This document shows, in pieces, positions 22,330 through 33,341 of a stretch of DNA of 64,000 nt (position 1 is the stretch's first letter; each line of letters opens with the position of its first letter). The stretch lies in the NCBI RefSeq assembly GCF_018294505.1, contig NC_057795.1:520195512-520259511 (forward strand), written 5' to 3'. Position numbers and translations under genes: made by a program. This DNA comes from Triticum aestivum. Its lineage: Eukaryota; Streptophyta; Magnoliopsida; Poales; Poaceae. Under the pieces are notes generated by a model. It searched no databases. It saw only the letters and a program-made list of their open reading frames with translations, and was not told where the DNA came from.

Positions 22330-25300
22330 ATCACTATGTGATCGTAATGAATCCAACACCCATGGGGTTTGATCATATCTCGCTTGTGAGAGAGGTTATT
22401 AGTCAATGGGTCTGAATCTTTCAGATCCGTGTGTGCTTTACAAATCTCTATGTCATCTCCTAGATGCAGCTACCACGCGCTATTTGGAACTATTCCAAAT
22501 AACTGCTCTACTGTACGAATCCGGTCTACTACTCAGAGTCATCCAGATTAGTGTCAAAGTTTGCATCGGCGTAACCCTTTACGATGAACTCTTTTACCAC
22601 CTCCATAATCAAGAAAATTCCTTAGTCCACTAGTTACTAAGGATAACCTTGACCGCTGTCCTGTGATCCATTCCTGGATCACACTTGTACCCCTTGACTG
22701 ACTCATGGCAAGGCACACTTTAGGTGCGGTACACAACATAGCATACTGTGGAGCCTACGTCTAAAGCATAGGGGACGACCTTCGTCCTTTCTCTCTCTTC
22801 TGCTGTGGTCAGGTCTTGAGTCTTACTCAATACTCACACCTTATAACACAGCCAAGAACTCCTTCTTTGTCGATCTATTTTGAACTCCTTCAAAATCTTG
22901 TCACAGTGCATACTCATTTGAAAGTACTATCAAGCGATTTTGATCTATCCTTATAGATCTTGATGCTCAATGTTCAAGTAGCTTAATCCAGGTTTTCCAT
23001 TGAAAAACACTTTTCAAATAACCCTATATGCTTTCCAGAAATTCTACATCATTTCCGATCAACATATGTCAACAACATATACTCATCAGAAATGCTATAG
23101 TGCTCCCACTCACTTCTTTGGAAATACAAGTTTCTCATAAACTTTGTATAAACCCAAAATCTTTGATCATCTCATCAAAGCGTATATTCCAACTCCGAGA
23201 TGCTTACTCTAGTCCTTAGAAGGATTGCTGGAGCTTTGCATACTTGTTAGCATCTTTTAGGATTGACAAAATCTTCTGGTTGTATCACATACAACCTTTC
23301 CTCAAGAAAATCATTGAGGAAACAATGTTTTGACATCCTATCTGCAAGATTTCATAAATAATGCAAGAACTGCTAATATAATTTCAACAGACTCTTAGCA
23401 TCGCTACGAGTGAGAAAGTCTCATCATAGTCAACTCCTTGAACTTGTCGGAAAACATCTTAGCGACAAGTCGAGCTTTCTTAATGGTGACACTTACCATC
23501 ATTGTCTATCTTCCCTTCTAAAATCCATCTGTACCCAACAGCCTTACGACCATCAAGTAGTTCTTCCAAAGTCTAAATTTGTTTTATACATGGATCCTCT
23601 CTCGTATTTTATGGCCTCGAGCCATTTGTCGGAATCCGGGCCCACCATCGCTTCTCCATAGCTCGTAGGTTCATTGTTGTCTAGCAACATGACCTCCAAG
23701 ACAGGATTACCGTAACACTCCGAAGCAGTACGCGTCCTTGTCGACCTACGAGGTTTGGTAGTGACTTGATCCGAAGTTTCATGATCACCAGCATCAGCTT
23801 CCACTTCAATTGGTGTAGGCGCCACAGGAACAACTTCCTGTGCCCTGCTACATACTAGTTGAAGTGATGGTTCAGTACCTCATCAAGTCTCCACCATCCT
23901 CCCACTCAATTCTTTCAAGAGAAAGATTTCCTCGAGAAAGGACCCGTTTCCAGAAACAATCACTTTTTGCTTCCGGATCTGAATTAGGAGGTATACCCAA
24001 CTGTTTTGGGTGTGCTATGAAGATGCATTTATCCGCTTTGGGTTCGAGCTTATAAGGCTAAAACTTTTCATATAAGCATCGCAACCCCAAACTTTTAAGA
24101 AATGACAGCTTAGGTTTCTATAAACCATAGTTCATGTGGTGTCATCTCAACGGAATTACATGGTGCCCTATTTAAAGTGAATGCGGTTGTCTCTAATGCC
24201 TAACCCATAAACGACAGTGGTAATTCGATAAGAGACATCATGGTATGCACCATATCCAATAGGGTGCATTTATGATGTTCGGGCACACCATCACACTATG
24301 GTGTTCCAGGCGGTATTAGTTATGAAACAATTTCCACAAGGTCTTAATTGTGTACCAAACTCGTAACTCAGATATTCATATCTATGATCATATCATAGAC
24401 ATTTTATCCTCTTGCCACGATGATCTTCAAATTCACTCTAAAATTGCTTGAACCTTTCAATAATTCAGACTCGTGTTTCATCAAGTAAATATACTTAGAA
24501 TCTACTCAAATCATCTGTGAAGTAAGAGCATAACAATATTCACTACCTGCCTCAACACTCGTTGGATTGCACACATCAAATGTATTACTTCCAACAAGTT
24601 GCTCTTTGTTTCATCTCACTGAAAAACGAGGCCTTTCAGTCATCTTGCCCATGTGGTATGATTTGCATGTCTCAAGTGATTCAAAATCAAGTGAGTCCAA
24701 ACGGTCCATCTGTATGGAGTTTCTTCATGCATATATACCAATAGACATGGTTCACATGTCTCAATCTTTTCAAAAACGAGTGAGTCCAAAGATCCATCAA
24801 CATGGAGCTTCTTCATGCATTTTATACCAGTATGACTCAAATGGCAGTGCCACAAGTATGTGGTACTATCACTACTATCTTATATCTTTTGGCATGAACA
24901 TGTGTATCACTACGATCGAGATTCAATAAACCATTCGTTTTAGGTGGAAGACCGTTGAAGGTATTATTCAAATAAACAGAGTAACCATTATTCTCCCTAA
25001 ATGAATAACCGTATTGCGATAAACATAATCCAATCATGTCTATGCTCAACGCAAACACCAAATAACAATTATTTAGGTTTAACACCAATCTCGATGGTAG
25101 AGGGAGCATGTGATGCTTGATCACATCAACCTTGGAAACACTTCCAACACAAATCGTCATCTCACCTTTAGCTAGTCTCCGTTTATTCCATAGCTTTTTA
25201 TTTCGAGTTACTAACACTTAGCAACCGAACCGGTATTTATTACCCTGGTGCTACTAGGAGTACTAGAAAAGTACACATTAATATAATGTATATCCAATAT

Positions 25301-26110
25301 ACTTCTGTCGACCTTGCCAGCCTTCTCATCTACCAAGTATCTAGGTTAGTTCCGCTTCAGTGACCGTTCCCCTTATTTCAGAAGCACTTAGTCTCGGGTT
25401 TGGGTTCAACCTTGGGTTTCTTCACTAGAGCAGCAACTGATTTGCCGTTTCATGAAGTATCCCTTCTTGCCCTTGCCCTTCTTGAAACTAGTGGTTTTAC
25501 CAACCATCAACAATTGATGCTCCTATTTGATTTCTACTTTCGCGGTGTCAAACATTGCGAATTGCTCAAGGATCATCATGTCTATCCCTGATATGTTATA
25601 GTTCATCACGAAGCTCTAATAGCTTGGTGGCAATGACTATGGAGAACCATCACTATCTCATCTGGAAGATTAACTCCCACTCGATTCAAGTGATTGTAGT
25701 ACTCAGACAATCTGAGCACATGCTCAATGATTGAGCTTTTCTCCCTTAGTTTGCAGGCTTAAGAAACTCGTCAGAGGTCTCATACCTCTTGATGTGGGCA
25801 TGAGCCTGAAATCCCAATTTCAGCCCTTTGAACATCTCATATGTTCCGCGATGTTTCAAAATCATCTTCGGTGCCTCAATTCTAAATCGTTTAACATTAC
25901 TGAACTATCACGTAGTCATCAAAACGTGTATGTCAGATGTTCGCAACATCCACAGACGACGTTCGAGGTTCAGCACACCGAGCGGTGCATTAAGGACATA
26001 AGCCTTCTGCGTAGCAACGAGGACAATCCTCAGTTTACGGACCTAGTCCGCATAATTGGTACTATCAACTTTCAACTAAATTTTTCTCTAGGAACATATC
26101 TAAAACAGTA
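22330..26110 (-). pseudogene. Copia-B gag-pol, heavily decayed
   Basis: From right to left on the minus strand the following can be recognised: gag near 26100-25950 (LRIVLVATQKAYVLNAPLG), a damaged CCHC knuckle near 25380, protease and pre-integrase region near 25200-24640 (CHLSHTGIKCMKKLHVDG, KIETCEPCL), the integrase/RT linker at 23825-23553 (HETSDQVTTKPRRSTRTRT, YGNPVLEVMLLDN) and RNase H near 22750-22550. Frameshifts and stops are dense and many domains have no frame longer than 80 codons. It is much more decayed than Copia-A, which agrees with it being the oldest layer of this nest. Confidence 0.75.
24666..24845. repeat. Diverged tandem duplication in Copia-B pol
   Basis: Two diverged copies of an 89-bp unit, each containing 'gagtccaa...ccatc...atggag.ttcttcatgca', start at 24666 and 24755. 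They duplicate part of the pre-integrase region. Confidence 0.7.
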
Positions 26111-26523
26111 GAACTAAAGTGTAAGCTACGGCATAATTTGCAAAGACCTTTTGACTATGTTCATGATAATTAAGTTCATCTTATTATTTAATGAACTCCC
26201 ACTTAGATAGACATCCCTCTAGTCATCTAAGTGATACATGATCTGAGTCAACTAGGCCATGTCCGATCATCACGTGAGACGGACTAGTCATCATCGGTGA
26301 ACATCTTCATGTTGATCGTATCTGCTATACGACTCATGTTCGACCTTTCGGTCTCTTGTGTTCCGAGGCCATGTCTGTACATGCTAGGCTCGTCAAGTCA
26401 ACCTAAGTGTTTTGCTTGTGTAAATCTAGCTTACACCCGTTGTATTCGAACGTTAGAATCTATCACACCCGATCATCACGTGGTGCTTCGAAACAACGAA
26501 CCTTCGCAATGTTGCACAGTTAG
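26111..26523 (-). other. Copia-B leader remnant
   Basis: This is homologous in reverse to the Copia-A leader, for example the cacgtgatgatcgggtgtgat motif, at 26465-26488 here and 5499-5518 in Copia-A. The homology runs to the Gypsy-T border. Bases 26519-26523 (gttag) should be the target-site duplication of Gypsy-T. Confidence 0.75.
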
Positions 26524-27754
26524 TGTCGGGGGTTGGGTACGACATATGCCAAAGGATGGCTTATCATGGTGGGAGCGAGTAGAACGTCGCCGGTGTCCGG
26601 AAGCGGGATGAGGCGAAGACATGCACGCCGATGGATCTTACCCAGCTTCAGGGCTCTCCGTGGAGATAACACCCCTACTGCTGCTCTGCGGGATCTCCGC
26701 ATGGTCACTATGGCAAAGTGAGTACAATGGTGCTCCTAGAGCTGTTTCTAGAGGTAGGAGAGGGCAAGGCTAGCTCTCTCCTTCCTATGTTCTGGGGTCT
26801 AGTGCTATCTGGGTCCGAACCCTTTGCATGGGCTTCCTGGGGGTTTATATAGGCCTACCCCCAGGGGTACAATGGTAATCCGGCTGGGCATGGGTCCCAG
26901 CCGTCTGTCTCTCAGGCCGTCGCCTTCTCCGCCGACTACTGGGGCCCGCCGACTGGCGGGCCCCGCAGACAGGCCTGGTACTGTAGCGGTGCTCCTGATG
27001 ACGCTGGCTTGGTCATGAGGTCATGGCAACAGTGCCGCCGTCTGGCGGGCATTCACTGTCGCCATTCCCCATCTTGTCTGATTAATGGCGTGCGGGGCCC
27101 GTGGGAAGGGCTGGCCGACTCGAGGGGGCCGACTCCCACGGGTCCGTCTTCAGGGCACTCTTGCCGTCTTCTGTCTACCCGCTGACAGGCGGTCCCGCCG
27201 TCCTTGGGTCGTATAGGCAGGCGTCATGGGCACAGTGCGCCGCCCACTAAGGTTGAGGTCAGGGCCGACATGGCAACAGTGCCGCGCCACGATGGAGATC
27301 TCCAGCGATATGGCGCACTGTAGCCATGCTGGTCCTTCGTAGGCAGGGTAGAGACGGCCACGCTGTGACCGTTCCCCGCCCTGTCCCTCGCGGCGAACGC
27401 AGGGGGTGGTTGGAGTCACGAGCCGCCTACCCTCAGCCGGCTTCTCTGGAAGTCGTCAGCTGAGAGTCGGCTTATCTGGAAGTTGTCAGCTGAGAGTCGG
27501 CTTATCTGGGAGTCATCCCTGGGACTCGGCATATCTAGGAGTCGTCCCTGGGACTCGTCATATCTGGGAGTCGTCCCTGGGACTCGGCATATCTGGGAGT
27601 CGTCCCTGGGACTTGGCATATCTTGGAGTCGTCCCTGGGACTCGGCATATCTGGGAGTCGTCCCTGGGACTCGGCATGAGCGGCGTAGCCTGTCCCAATG
27701 TCTTGAAAGGTTCTGGGGCTCGGGTTAGCGTACCTGTGGCCCATTACTCCGACA
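26524..27754 (-). repeat. Gypsy-T 3' LTR
   Basis: The LTR is 1231 bp, with termini tgtcggag (minus strand, at 27754) and cccccgaca (at 26524). A minus-strand TATA box, tatataaa, lies at 26851-26844. A minisatellite occupies the U3 part (about 27448-27690). Confidence 0.85.
27448..27690. repeat. 29/30-bp minisatellite in Gypsy-T LTR U3
   Basis: Two units of 30 bp (ggaagt.gtcagctgagag...) are followed by six units of 29 bp (gggagtcgtccctgggactc...). The six units differ by single bases. It lies about 65-305 bp from the outer start of the LTR on the element's strand, upstream of its TATA box. Confidence 0.9.
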
Positions 27755-27770
27755 GTAGTCCCCGAAGCTG
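27755..27770 (-). promoter_or_regulatory. Gypsy-T polypurine tract
   Basis: On the minus strand, cttcggggactac directly precedes the 3' LTR. The core tcggggactac recurs elsewhere in the element (see findings). Confidence 0.7.
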
Positions 27771-28362
27771 GTGAGGCTCCGCAGATACTACGTCGTGGGG
27801 CTTCAACAGTTTCATTCTTTTGGTTGCGAAATCTGGGCTTCGCTTGCCGTCTTTCTTCAGGCCGACTATCCGGAATCGGACTCGCAGAGGGCCACCTCAC
27901 TCCCTAAGGAGTTCGAACGTCGCGGCGGGAAACCAGGCGGTGTGCCTGATACGCTTCCCCACGGTCGCCCCCCAAAGCCCCGTCGTGCAGCGCCACGTGG
28001 CGAGGACAGTCTGCCTACCCACGCGTGCGACGGGACATGCTGTCAGGCGGGGCCCGCCACTACCGCGCCTTGGCATGCGAACGGATCCGTTGCGGCCGCA
28101 CGAACGGTTGGGTTTCCCACGTTGTTACTGCACGCAGTAACTTCGTGGGGTAGATCGTGGGAGGGGGCGTGGGGTCCCATGTGCAGTTAATCCCACGCCC
28201 GGACCATCGGCTTCTCAGCCTACGAGGCTATAAGTAGGCGGGGGGAAGAGGAGCGGCGAAGCGCACACGCCCATCTTCCCTGCTCCCCCGCCTCCTCCTG
28301 CCTCCTCTACTTCATGTCTCCTTCTTGCCGCCGTCGTGCCGAACCACGCCGCGCCCGCCGTG
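27771..28362 (+). promoter_or_regulatory. Promoter and 5' UTR of Gypsy-T accessory gene
   Basis: A TATA-like tataagta at 28229-28236 lies about 130 bp before the ATG at 28363, in a GC-rich segment with pyrimidine-rich leader sequence after it. It would transcribe the strand opposite to gag-pol. Open frames in 27771-28190 are short and not recognised. Confidence 0.5.
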
Positions 28363-29280
28363 ATGAGCTCTTCCTCTGCCGCCGCGGCTCCTGCCGTGCG
28401 CTCCGGCGTGTGGGACGGCTCCGTGGTGGACGATGACCTCATCCAGTTTCTTCGCGAGACGAGCCGCCTCCCCGGTGCAAACCTCGTGCGAGCCCGTGCC
28501 GCGCCGACGAGGGAGATATCACCGGTGCCGGAGGAGGGCGAGCGGGTCATCTTCCGCTCGCACCTCATGCGCGGCCTGGGGCTGCCGGCGAGCGGTTTCT
28601 TTTGCTCTTTCTTGGAGTTCCACAGGCTCCAGCCGCACCACCTCACGCCGAACACGGTGGTGCTGCTGGCTGCCTTCGCCACCCTGTGCGAAGGCTTCCT
28701 TGGCGTTCTCCCCACCATCGAGATGTGGGGAGAATTCTTCCAATCCAAGCTCGGCACGCACGTCGCCGGCATGCCGGCCTAGTGCGGCGCCTTCATCGCG
28801 ATGCGGTGAACGATAGCCGACAATCCGTTTCCCTCCATCCCGCTGATCAAGTCGGTGAAGATGTGGCAGCGGTCTTATTTCTACGTGAAGAACGTCGCTC
28901 CAGACGGCGACTGGGTCAATCTGCCGCCTTACGAAGCCGGTGCACCGGCTGGGAGGCTCCCCAGCTGGTCCCAACGAGTCAAGACGCTGACTCCCGCCGG
29001 AGCCACCGCCGTAGCGCGACTCCGAGTCTTGACGCAGTCGGAGGGCCTGGTTGGGGCCGACTTGCTGGCCGCCTTCATGGTGCGCCGAGTCCTCCCTCTC
29101 CAAGGCCGGCCTCATCTGATCAGTCAGATGAGCGACCGCCGGGACCCGAGTCGGATGTGCACCAAGGACATGCCCCACGCGGAGGTGGCGAACATGGTGA
29201 ACCACATCGCAAACTGCGAGCTTGCGGCGGACTGGCAGTTCGGCAAAGAGCCGTACTCGCGCGCCAATCCCCCTCCGGCG

Positions 29281-29357
29281 GTAAGTCGCATCTCTTGTTG
29301 CTGTGTTTTCTTTGTAGCCGAATCCGACTTCTGATTTTTTCGGTTTCTCTGAGTCAG
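29281..29357 (+). other. aORF intron 1
   Basis: It starts gtaagtcgc and ends gagtcag, 77 bp, phase 0. Splicing joins two open frames that differ in the genomic reading phase. Confidence 0.65.
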
Positions 29358-29782
29358 AATCCCCTCATTCAGCCTGCAGCCGGCGTCGAAAGACCGCCCC
29401 GTGAATTCGTCCTTGACCGGGCGGAGAGCAACATCGATGACCCCGACTTGGGGGCGGCGGCGATGGAGGCCGGCACCGAAGGCGGAGGAGGGGGAGCGGG
29501 AAACAGCTTCAGGCCCTCGGCCACCTTCGCCGACTGGCCTGAAGACGATGTCGAAGGGGAAGTCGCCCCGCGCCGCCAGCCAAGGGCCGGCCTGCCGGGT
29601 GCGAGTTCCTCCGTCAGCCTGGCTGGCCAAGGCGGCGTGAAGAGGCGCCAGACCGGGCCGAGTTCACTCGGTGGCAAGCCGAAGAAGTTCAAGGGGGCGG
29701 CCACCGCGACCAAACGGGAGGAGGTGGCCGCGAGGGCCAACCGTTTCCGCAAGGAAGTGAAGAGGCCACCACTGGTCTCTGC

Positions 29783-29858
29783 GTAAGTGTTTCTGCCTTC
29801 GCCTTATTTTCCTTTGGTGAGTTCTGTCCGAGTCTTTTACACCTCCTCCTTGCTTCAG
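29783..29858 (+). other. aORF intron 2
   Basis: It starts gtaagtgt and ends cttgcttcag, 76 bp, phase 2. Confidence 0.65.
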
Positions 29859-30615
29859 GGCTCCTCTTACCCTTGAGAGGGTCGCCGCCCCCTCCATCAT
29901 GGGGTCGGCAGAGACGTCCGCCAACACTCGGCGGGTTGACCCCGCCGCCGACCTCCGGGAGGCGACGGAGCAAAATGTGCGGGAGAAGCGCGACGAGGAG
30001 GAGGCCGACCGCCTGGAGAAAGCGGAGGCTGAGAAGGTGGCAGCCTCCGCCCAGAAAAAACTGGAAGAGGCCGAAGCCGCCGTTACAGCAAGGCGGCAAG
30101 CCGAGGAGGCCGCGCACCGCCAATCGGCGTTGTTCGTCATCCCGCTGTCCTCCGCGCCGCCGCCCCCGGAGTTCATGGGGCAGACTGGAGAAGCCGGCGC
30201 CGAGAACCCCATCGTGGAGAAGGAAAGCGGCGAGGCCTCCATGTCGGACACGCTCGTGCCGCCACCGCCGCCTCCGCCGCCGTCTGGGAGCGCACGCGGA
30301 AAACAGCCGGCGGGCCCGCTGGTGCCGCCGACCGCGGACGAGTCCGAGGCGAGGCTGCTCCTCCAAGTTGCCTCGCTAGTGCGCCGCCGCCTTGAGAGGG
30401 CGACTTTGACGCCGCGACCCTTGGAGACCGGCGCCACCAGCTCGGCTATCCCAGACGCCGAGGCGACGAGCGCCGTGCCCGTTGGGTGGTTGCGCGGAGG
30501 CGGCACAGGTCTGCTGAACCAGGCGCTTCTGGACGTCCAGGCGAAGCTGCGAGCTGAGGGTGACGCCCTCCAAAACTGCACCAGGGTGCATCTGGCATCA
30601 CGAACGGCCGTCCGA

Positions 30616-30784
30616 GTACGCCTTCTTCTTTTGATTCTTGTTTTTCTTGTTCTTCTCTGTGGGGGCGCGCCAGCGCACCCACTGGGTGTAGTCCCCGAGT
30701 TTCGGGCCGGCTGCTGAGCAGGCGGTTCGGAACTCCCTCTGGTGAGTTCCAAATATTTAACTTTGTCTGAAATGCTTATTACAG
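30616..30784 (+). other. aORF intron 3
   Basis: It starts gtacgcc and ends cttattacag, 169 bp, phase 0. It contains a copy of the gtagtccccgag motif (30688-30699) followed by a gggccg...ctgctgagcag stretch. Confidence 0.6.
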
Positions 30785-30869
30785 GAGTATCATAACCTCC
30801 GCGCTACTGCCTTCAACCGCAATGTTGAGGAGCTGGGCAAGCAGACTGCCGACTTGTCAGAGAGCTGGA

Positions 30870-31020
30870 GTGAGTCCTTCTTCTTTTTCGCGGGGCGCGC
30901 TAGCGCACCCGCGGGCTGTAGTCCCCGAGATTTGGGCCGACTGCTGAGCAGTCGGGCCGGATCTTCTCAGCAACTTTCTTTGTTGACGACTTATCGTCTT
31001 TTTTCTTTCTTCTTCTTCAG
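30870..31020 (+). other. aORF intron 4
   Basis: It starts gtgagtcc and ends ttcttcttcttcag, 151 bp, phase 1. It contains a second copy of the intron 3 motif (gtagtccccgag at 30918-30929), so introns 3 and 4 are related over about 65 bp. Confidence 0.65.
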
Positions 31021-31287
31021 AGGCCAACGCCACTCTTCAGCAACAGCTAGGCGAGGCCAACACCGCCTTGCGCGCCAAGGGGGAGGAGTGCAGCAAGCTT
31101 GTCATGGAGCGTGATCTGCTGGTTGCGCAGCTAGCGGAGCAAAAGGAGCTGCTCAAGAAGGCGCAGGAGGAGGCAGATAAGAAAGAAGCTGTGCTCCTGG
31201 CCGAGTTCGAGAGCGAGCGCTCCTGCTGGACCGACAGGGAGGCGCAGCTGACTTCTGGCTTCCATGAGATCGAGAACATCGTCGATG

Positions 31288-31371
31288 GTGAGTTTCTTGG
31301 TTTCCTTTGAGCCGCCGACCGTGGGTCGGGCCGACTTTTGCCTCTGACTTGTTTCTTTTTTGTCTTGGCAG
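31288..31371 (+). other. aORF intron 5
   Basis: It starts gtgagtttc and ends cttggcag, 84 bp, phase 1. Confidence 0.65.
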
Positions 31372-31936
31372 ACTTCTTCCCTGGCCACTCACAGGCAGTC
31401 ACACAGGCCATCGAGGCTGACCGTGAGGCATGGAGGTCAAATGGCGTGAAGATCGCTGCCAATGCCCCCCTGACCATCGACAAGCAGCTTCTGAGTATCG
31501 AGGCCCGTCTTCGGCCGGCCCATCGGTTGATGCGCCGACTTCAGCGTGCTGGCACCCAGGCTGTTGCCGCTCTGTGGCCAGACGCGCCGGTTCTACGCAC
31601 TGCCAGTCGGACTGCCGACTGGCTAGAGGTCGCAGCTGGCCGTCTTGAAGCCTGGAAGGATTCTTCAGCCTGGGCAGAGCGCGCCGGGCCTTGGAATTTG
31701 TCAAGGCGTGGTATCCGGGGCTGGACCTGGACCGGCTGGCCGCGTTCCGGTCAGAGGCCCAGACGGAGCTGGTGGCTGTGGAGGGCGCCCTCGTCGAGCG
31801 TGCGGTGGCGATTGCCGACTACACAGACACTAGTGTCTTCATCCCCGAGCGGGCTGCAGGCGGCGAGGAGGTGCCGCCGGAGTGGTTCGGGATGAACCCG
31901 GACTACGACGAGGACTCGGCAGAGGTGATTGGCTCC

Positions 31937-31941
31937 AGCAC
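31937..31941. repeat. Target-site duplication of Sire-1 (left)
   Basis: The bases agcac precede the Sire-1 5' LTR and recur at 45893-45897. The aORF reading frame continues exactly across the insertion. Confidence 0.95.
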
Positions 31942-33275
31942 TGTAAGTGCATCTAGTGCCACCCCTAGTTGGTTTTGGAGTATTGAAGACAAAGTTGGTT
32001 GAGGGACTAATGCGTTTGTGAGAATTGCAGGATAATGTAGGTAGTGTCCCTCATTGATTCGGTTTACCTATCGGAGATGACCCCTAAAAAATGTATGAAG
32101 ACATTGAAGACAATGGTGGTATGAGAAGATATTCATATTGAAGACTATGACATGAGAAGACATTGTGTGAAGACTATGGAGCGCGAAGACTGTGTGGTTT
32201 CGTTGTTTCCTTTTCTTCTTTGTTGAGTCATAGGAACCACCGTACTATTAAGTGGGGTCCAAGTGACAAAGTCAGAGTGACTGAAGTGATGCTCCACCCA
32301 AATCATATGTCTTCGAGCGAAGACAATGAGAGCAAATATTATCCAGAGTTGGATGAGTCAGCTTTGCTTGTAGCCCAAGTAAAGTTGCCGTGTGTGTTTG
32401 AAATCTAACCGTTGGAACACGTGTCAGTTCCTTAGTGACCCAGGGTCATTTCAGACATATCAGGTCGGGTTGCCTTGTGCTATAAATAGCCCACCCCCTA
32501 CACCATAAATTGGTGGCTGCTCAGAGTTAGTATACGGCTTTTGTCATTTTGAGAGCAACCCACCTCGAAGCCTTTGAGAGAGAGAAATCCTTGCGAGGAC
32601 AAAGCCCAAACACCCAGAGCCAAAGAGTGTTAGGCATCACTGAAGTCTTTCTGTCTGTGTGACCTGAAGACTTATTACACTTGAGGACTGTGCATCCTCC
32701 AGCTAGTTAGGCATCGCGTTCTGAGCATCCAAGAGTCATTGTGGATTGCCGGGTGAACGAAGTCTGTGAAGGATTGGAAGTTTACCTTGAAGACTTACCA
32801 GAGTGATTGGGCAAGGACTAAGTGTCCTTAGCTCAAGGGGAATAAGGTGAAGACACGGTCTTCTGAGTTGAATCTCAGCCTCCCTAACCAGACGTACAGT
32901 TGTCACAGCAACTGGAACTGGTCCAACAAATCCTGTGTCTTCAACAAGCGACTGGTTCTATCCCTTTCCATCCTTTACTTAAGTTTGTCTTCGTGAAGTC
33001 ATTGCTTATCTGTCTTATCTGATTAACTTCATTGCTTGACTACTATTGTTGATTGGTTTCATACTATCTTCCATCCTGATCCTACTACCTAGCTGCTATT
33101 AGTCTTTGTACATTAACGCTATTGCATACTTGACTATGGCTTGCTTGTTGTAGTTTATCTTCCGCTGCATATCAATTAGGTTATTTCTATTATTTGTCTT
33201 CGAAACTTCCACATTTTGAAGACTTTGATAAAAATCACCTATTCACCCCCCTCTGGTCGATAACTAGCACTTTCA
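31942..33275 (+). repeat. Sire-1 5' LTR
   Basis: The LTR starts tgtaagtgcatc and ends ctagcactttca, 1334 bp. A TATA box, tataaata, lies at 32481-32488. The hexamer gaagac occurs seven times in 31985-32190, upstream of the TATA box. Confidence 0.95.
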
Positions 33276-33277
33276 AT

Positions 33278-33289
33278 TGGTATCGGAGC
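33278..33289 (+). promoter_or_regulatory. Sire-1 primer binding site
   Basis: The bases tggtatcggagc, two bases after the 5' LTR, match the initiator Met-tRNA type PBS with one difference. Confidence 0.9.
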
Positions 33290-33341
33290 AAGGTACTCCC
33301 TTGTTCTGTGTGATTCGGTTTAACCACCTAGAGTTTCAGCT

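Larger units (their letters stand above)
20555..26523 (-). mobile_element. Copia-B: Angela-type copia, minus strand, cut
   Basis: The 3' LTR (20555-22292) starts tgttggggaacg on the plus strand and ends tttccaaca. It is followed by the complement of the polypurine tract (gtctcccacttgcactagag, 22293-22312), so the element reads leftward. Decayed gag-pol follows to about 26110, then a leader homologous to the Copia-A leader. Similarity stops at 26523, where the Gypsy-T LTR begins. About 4.23 kb of internal sequence is present against 5.23 kb in Copia-A, so about 0.8-1 kb of leader plus the 5' LTR should lie beyond Gypsy-T, outside the window. Confidence 0.85.

Noticed and set aside
24567..24929. 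Plus-strand frame of 120 codons
   Set aside because: It is antisense to decayed Copia-B pol and spans a tandem duplication; no motif supports it.
29664..30752. A long minus-strand open frame of about 360 codons
   Set aside because: It is the antisense shadow of GC-rich aORF exons 2-3, lacks any known motif and crosses the intron borders that fit the plus-strand gene.
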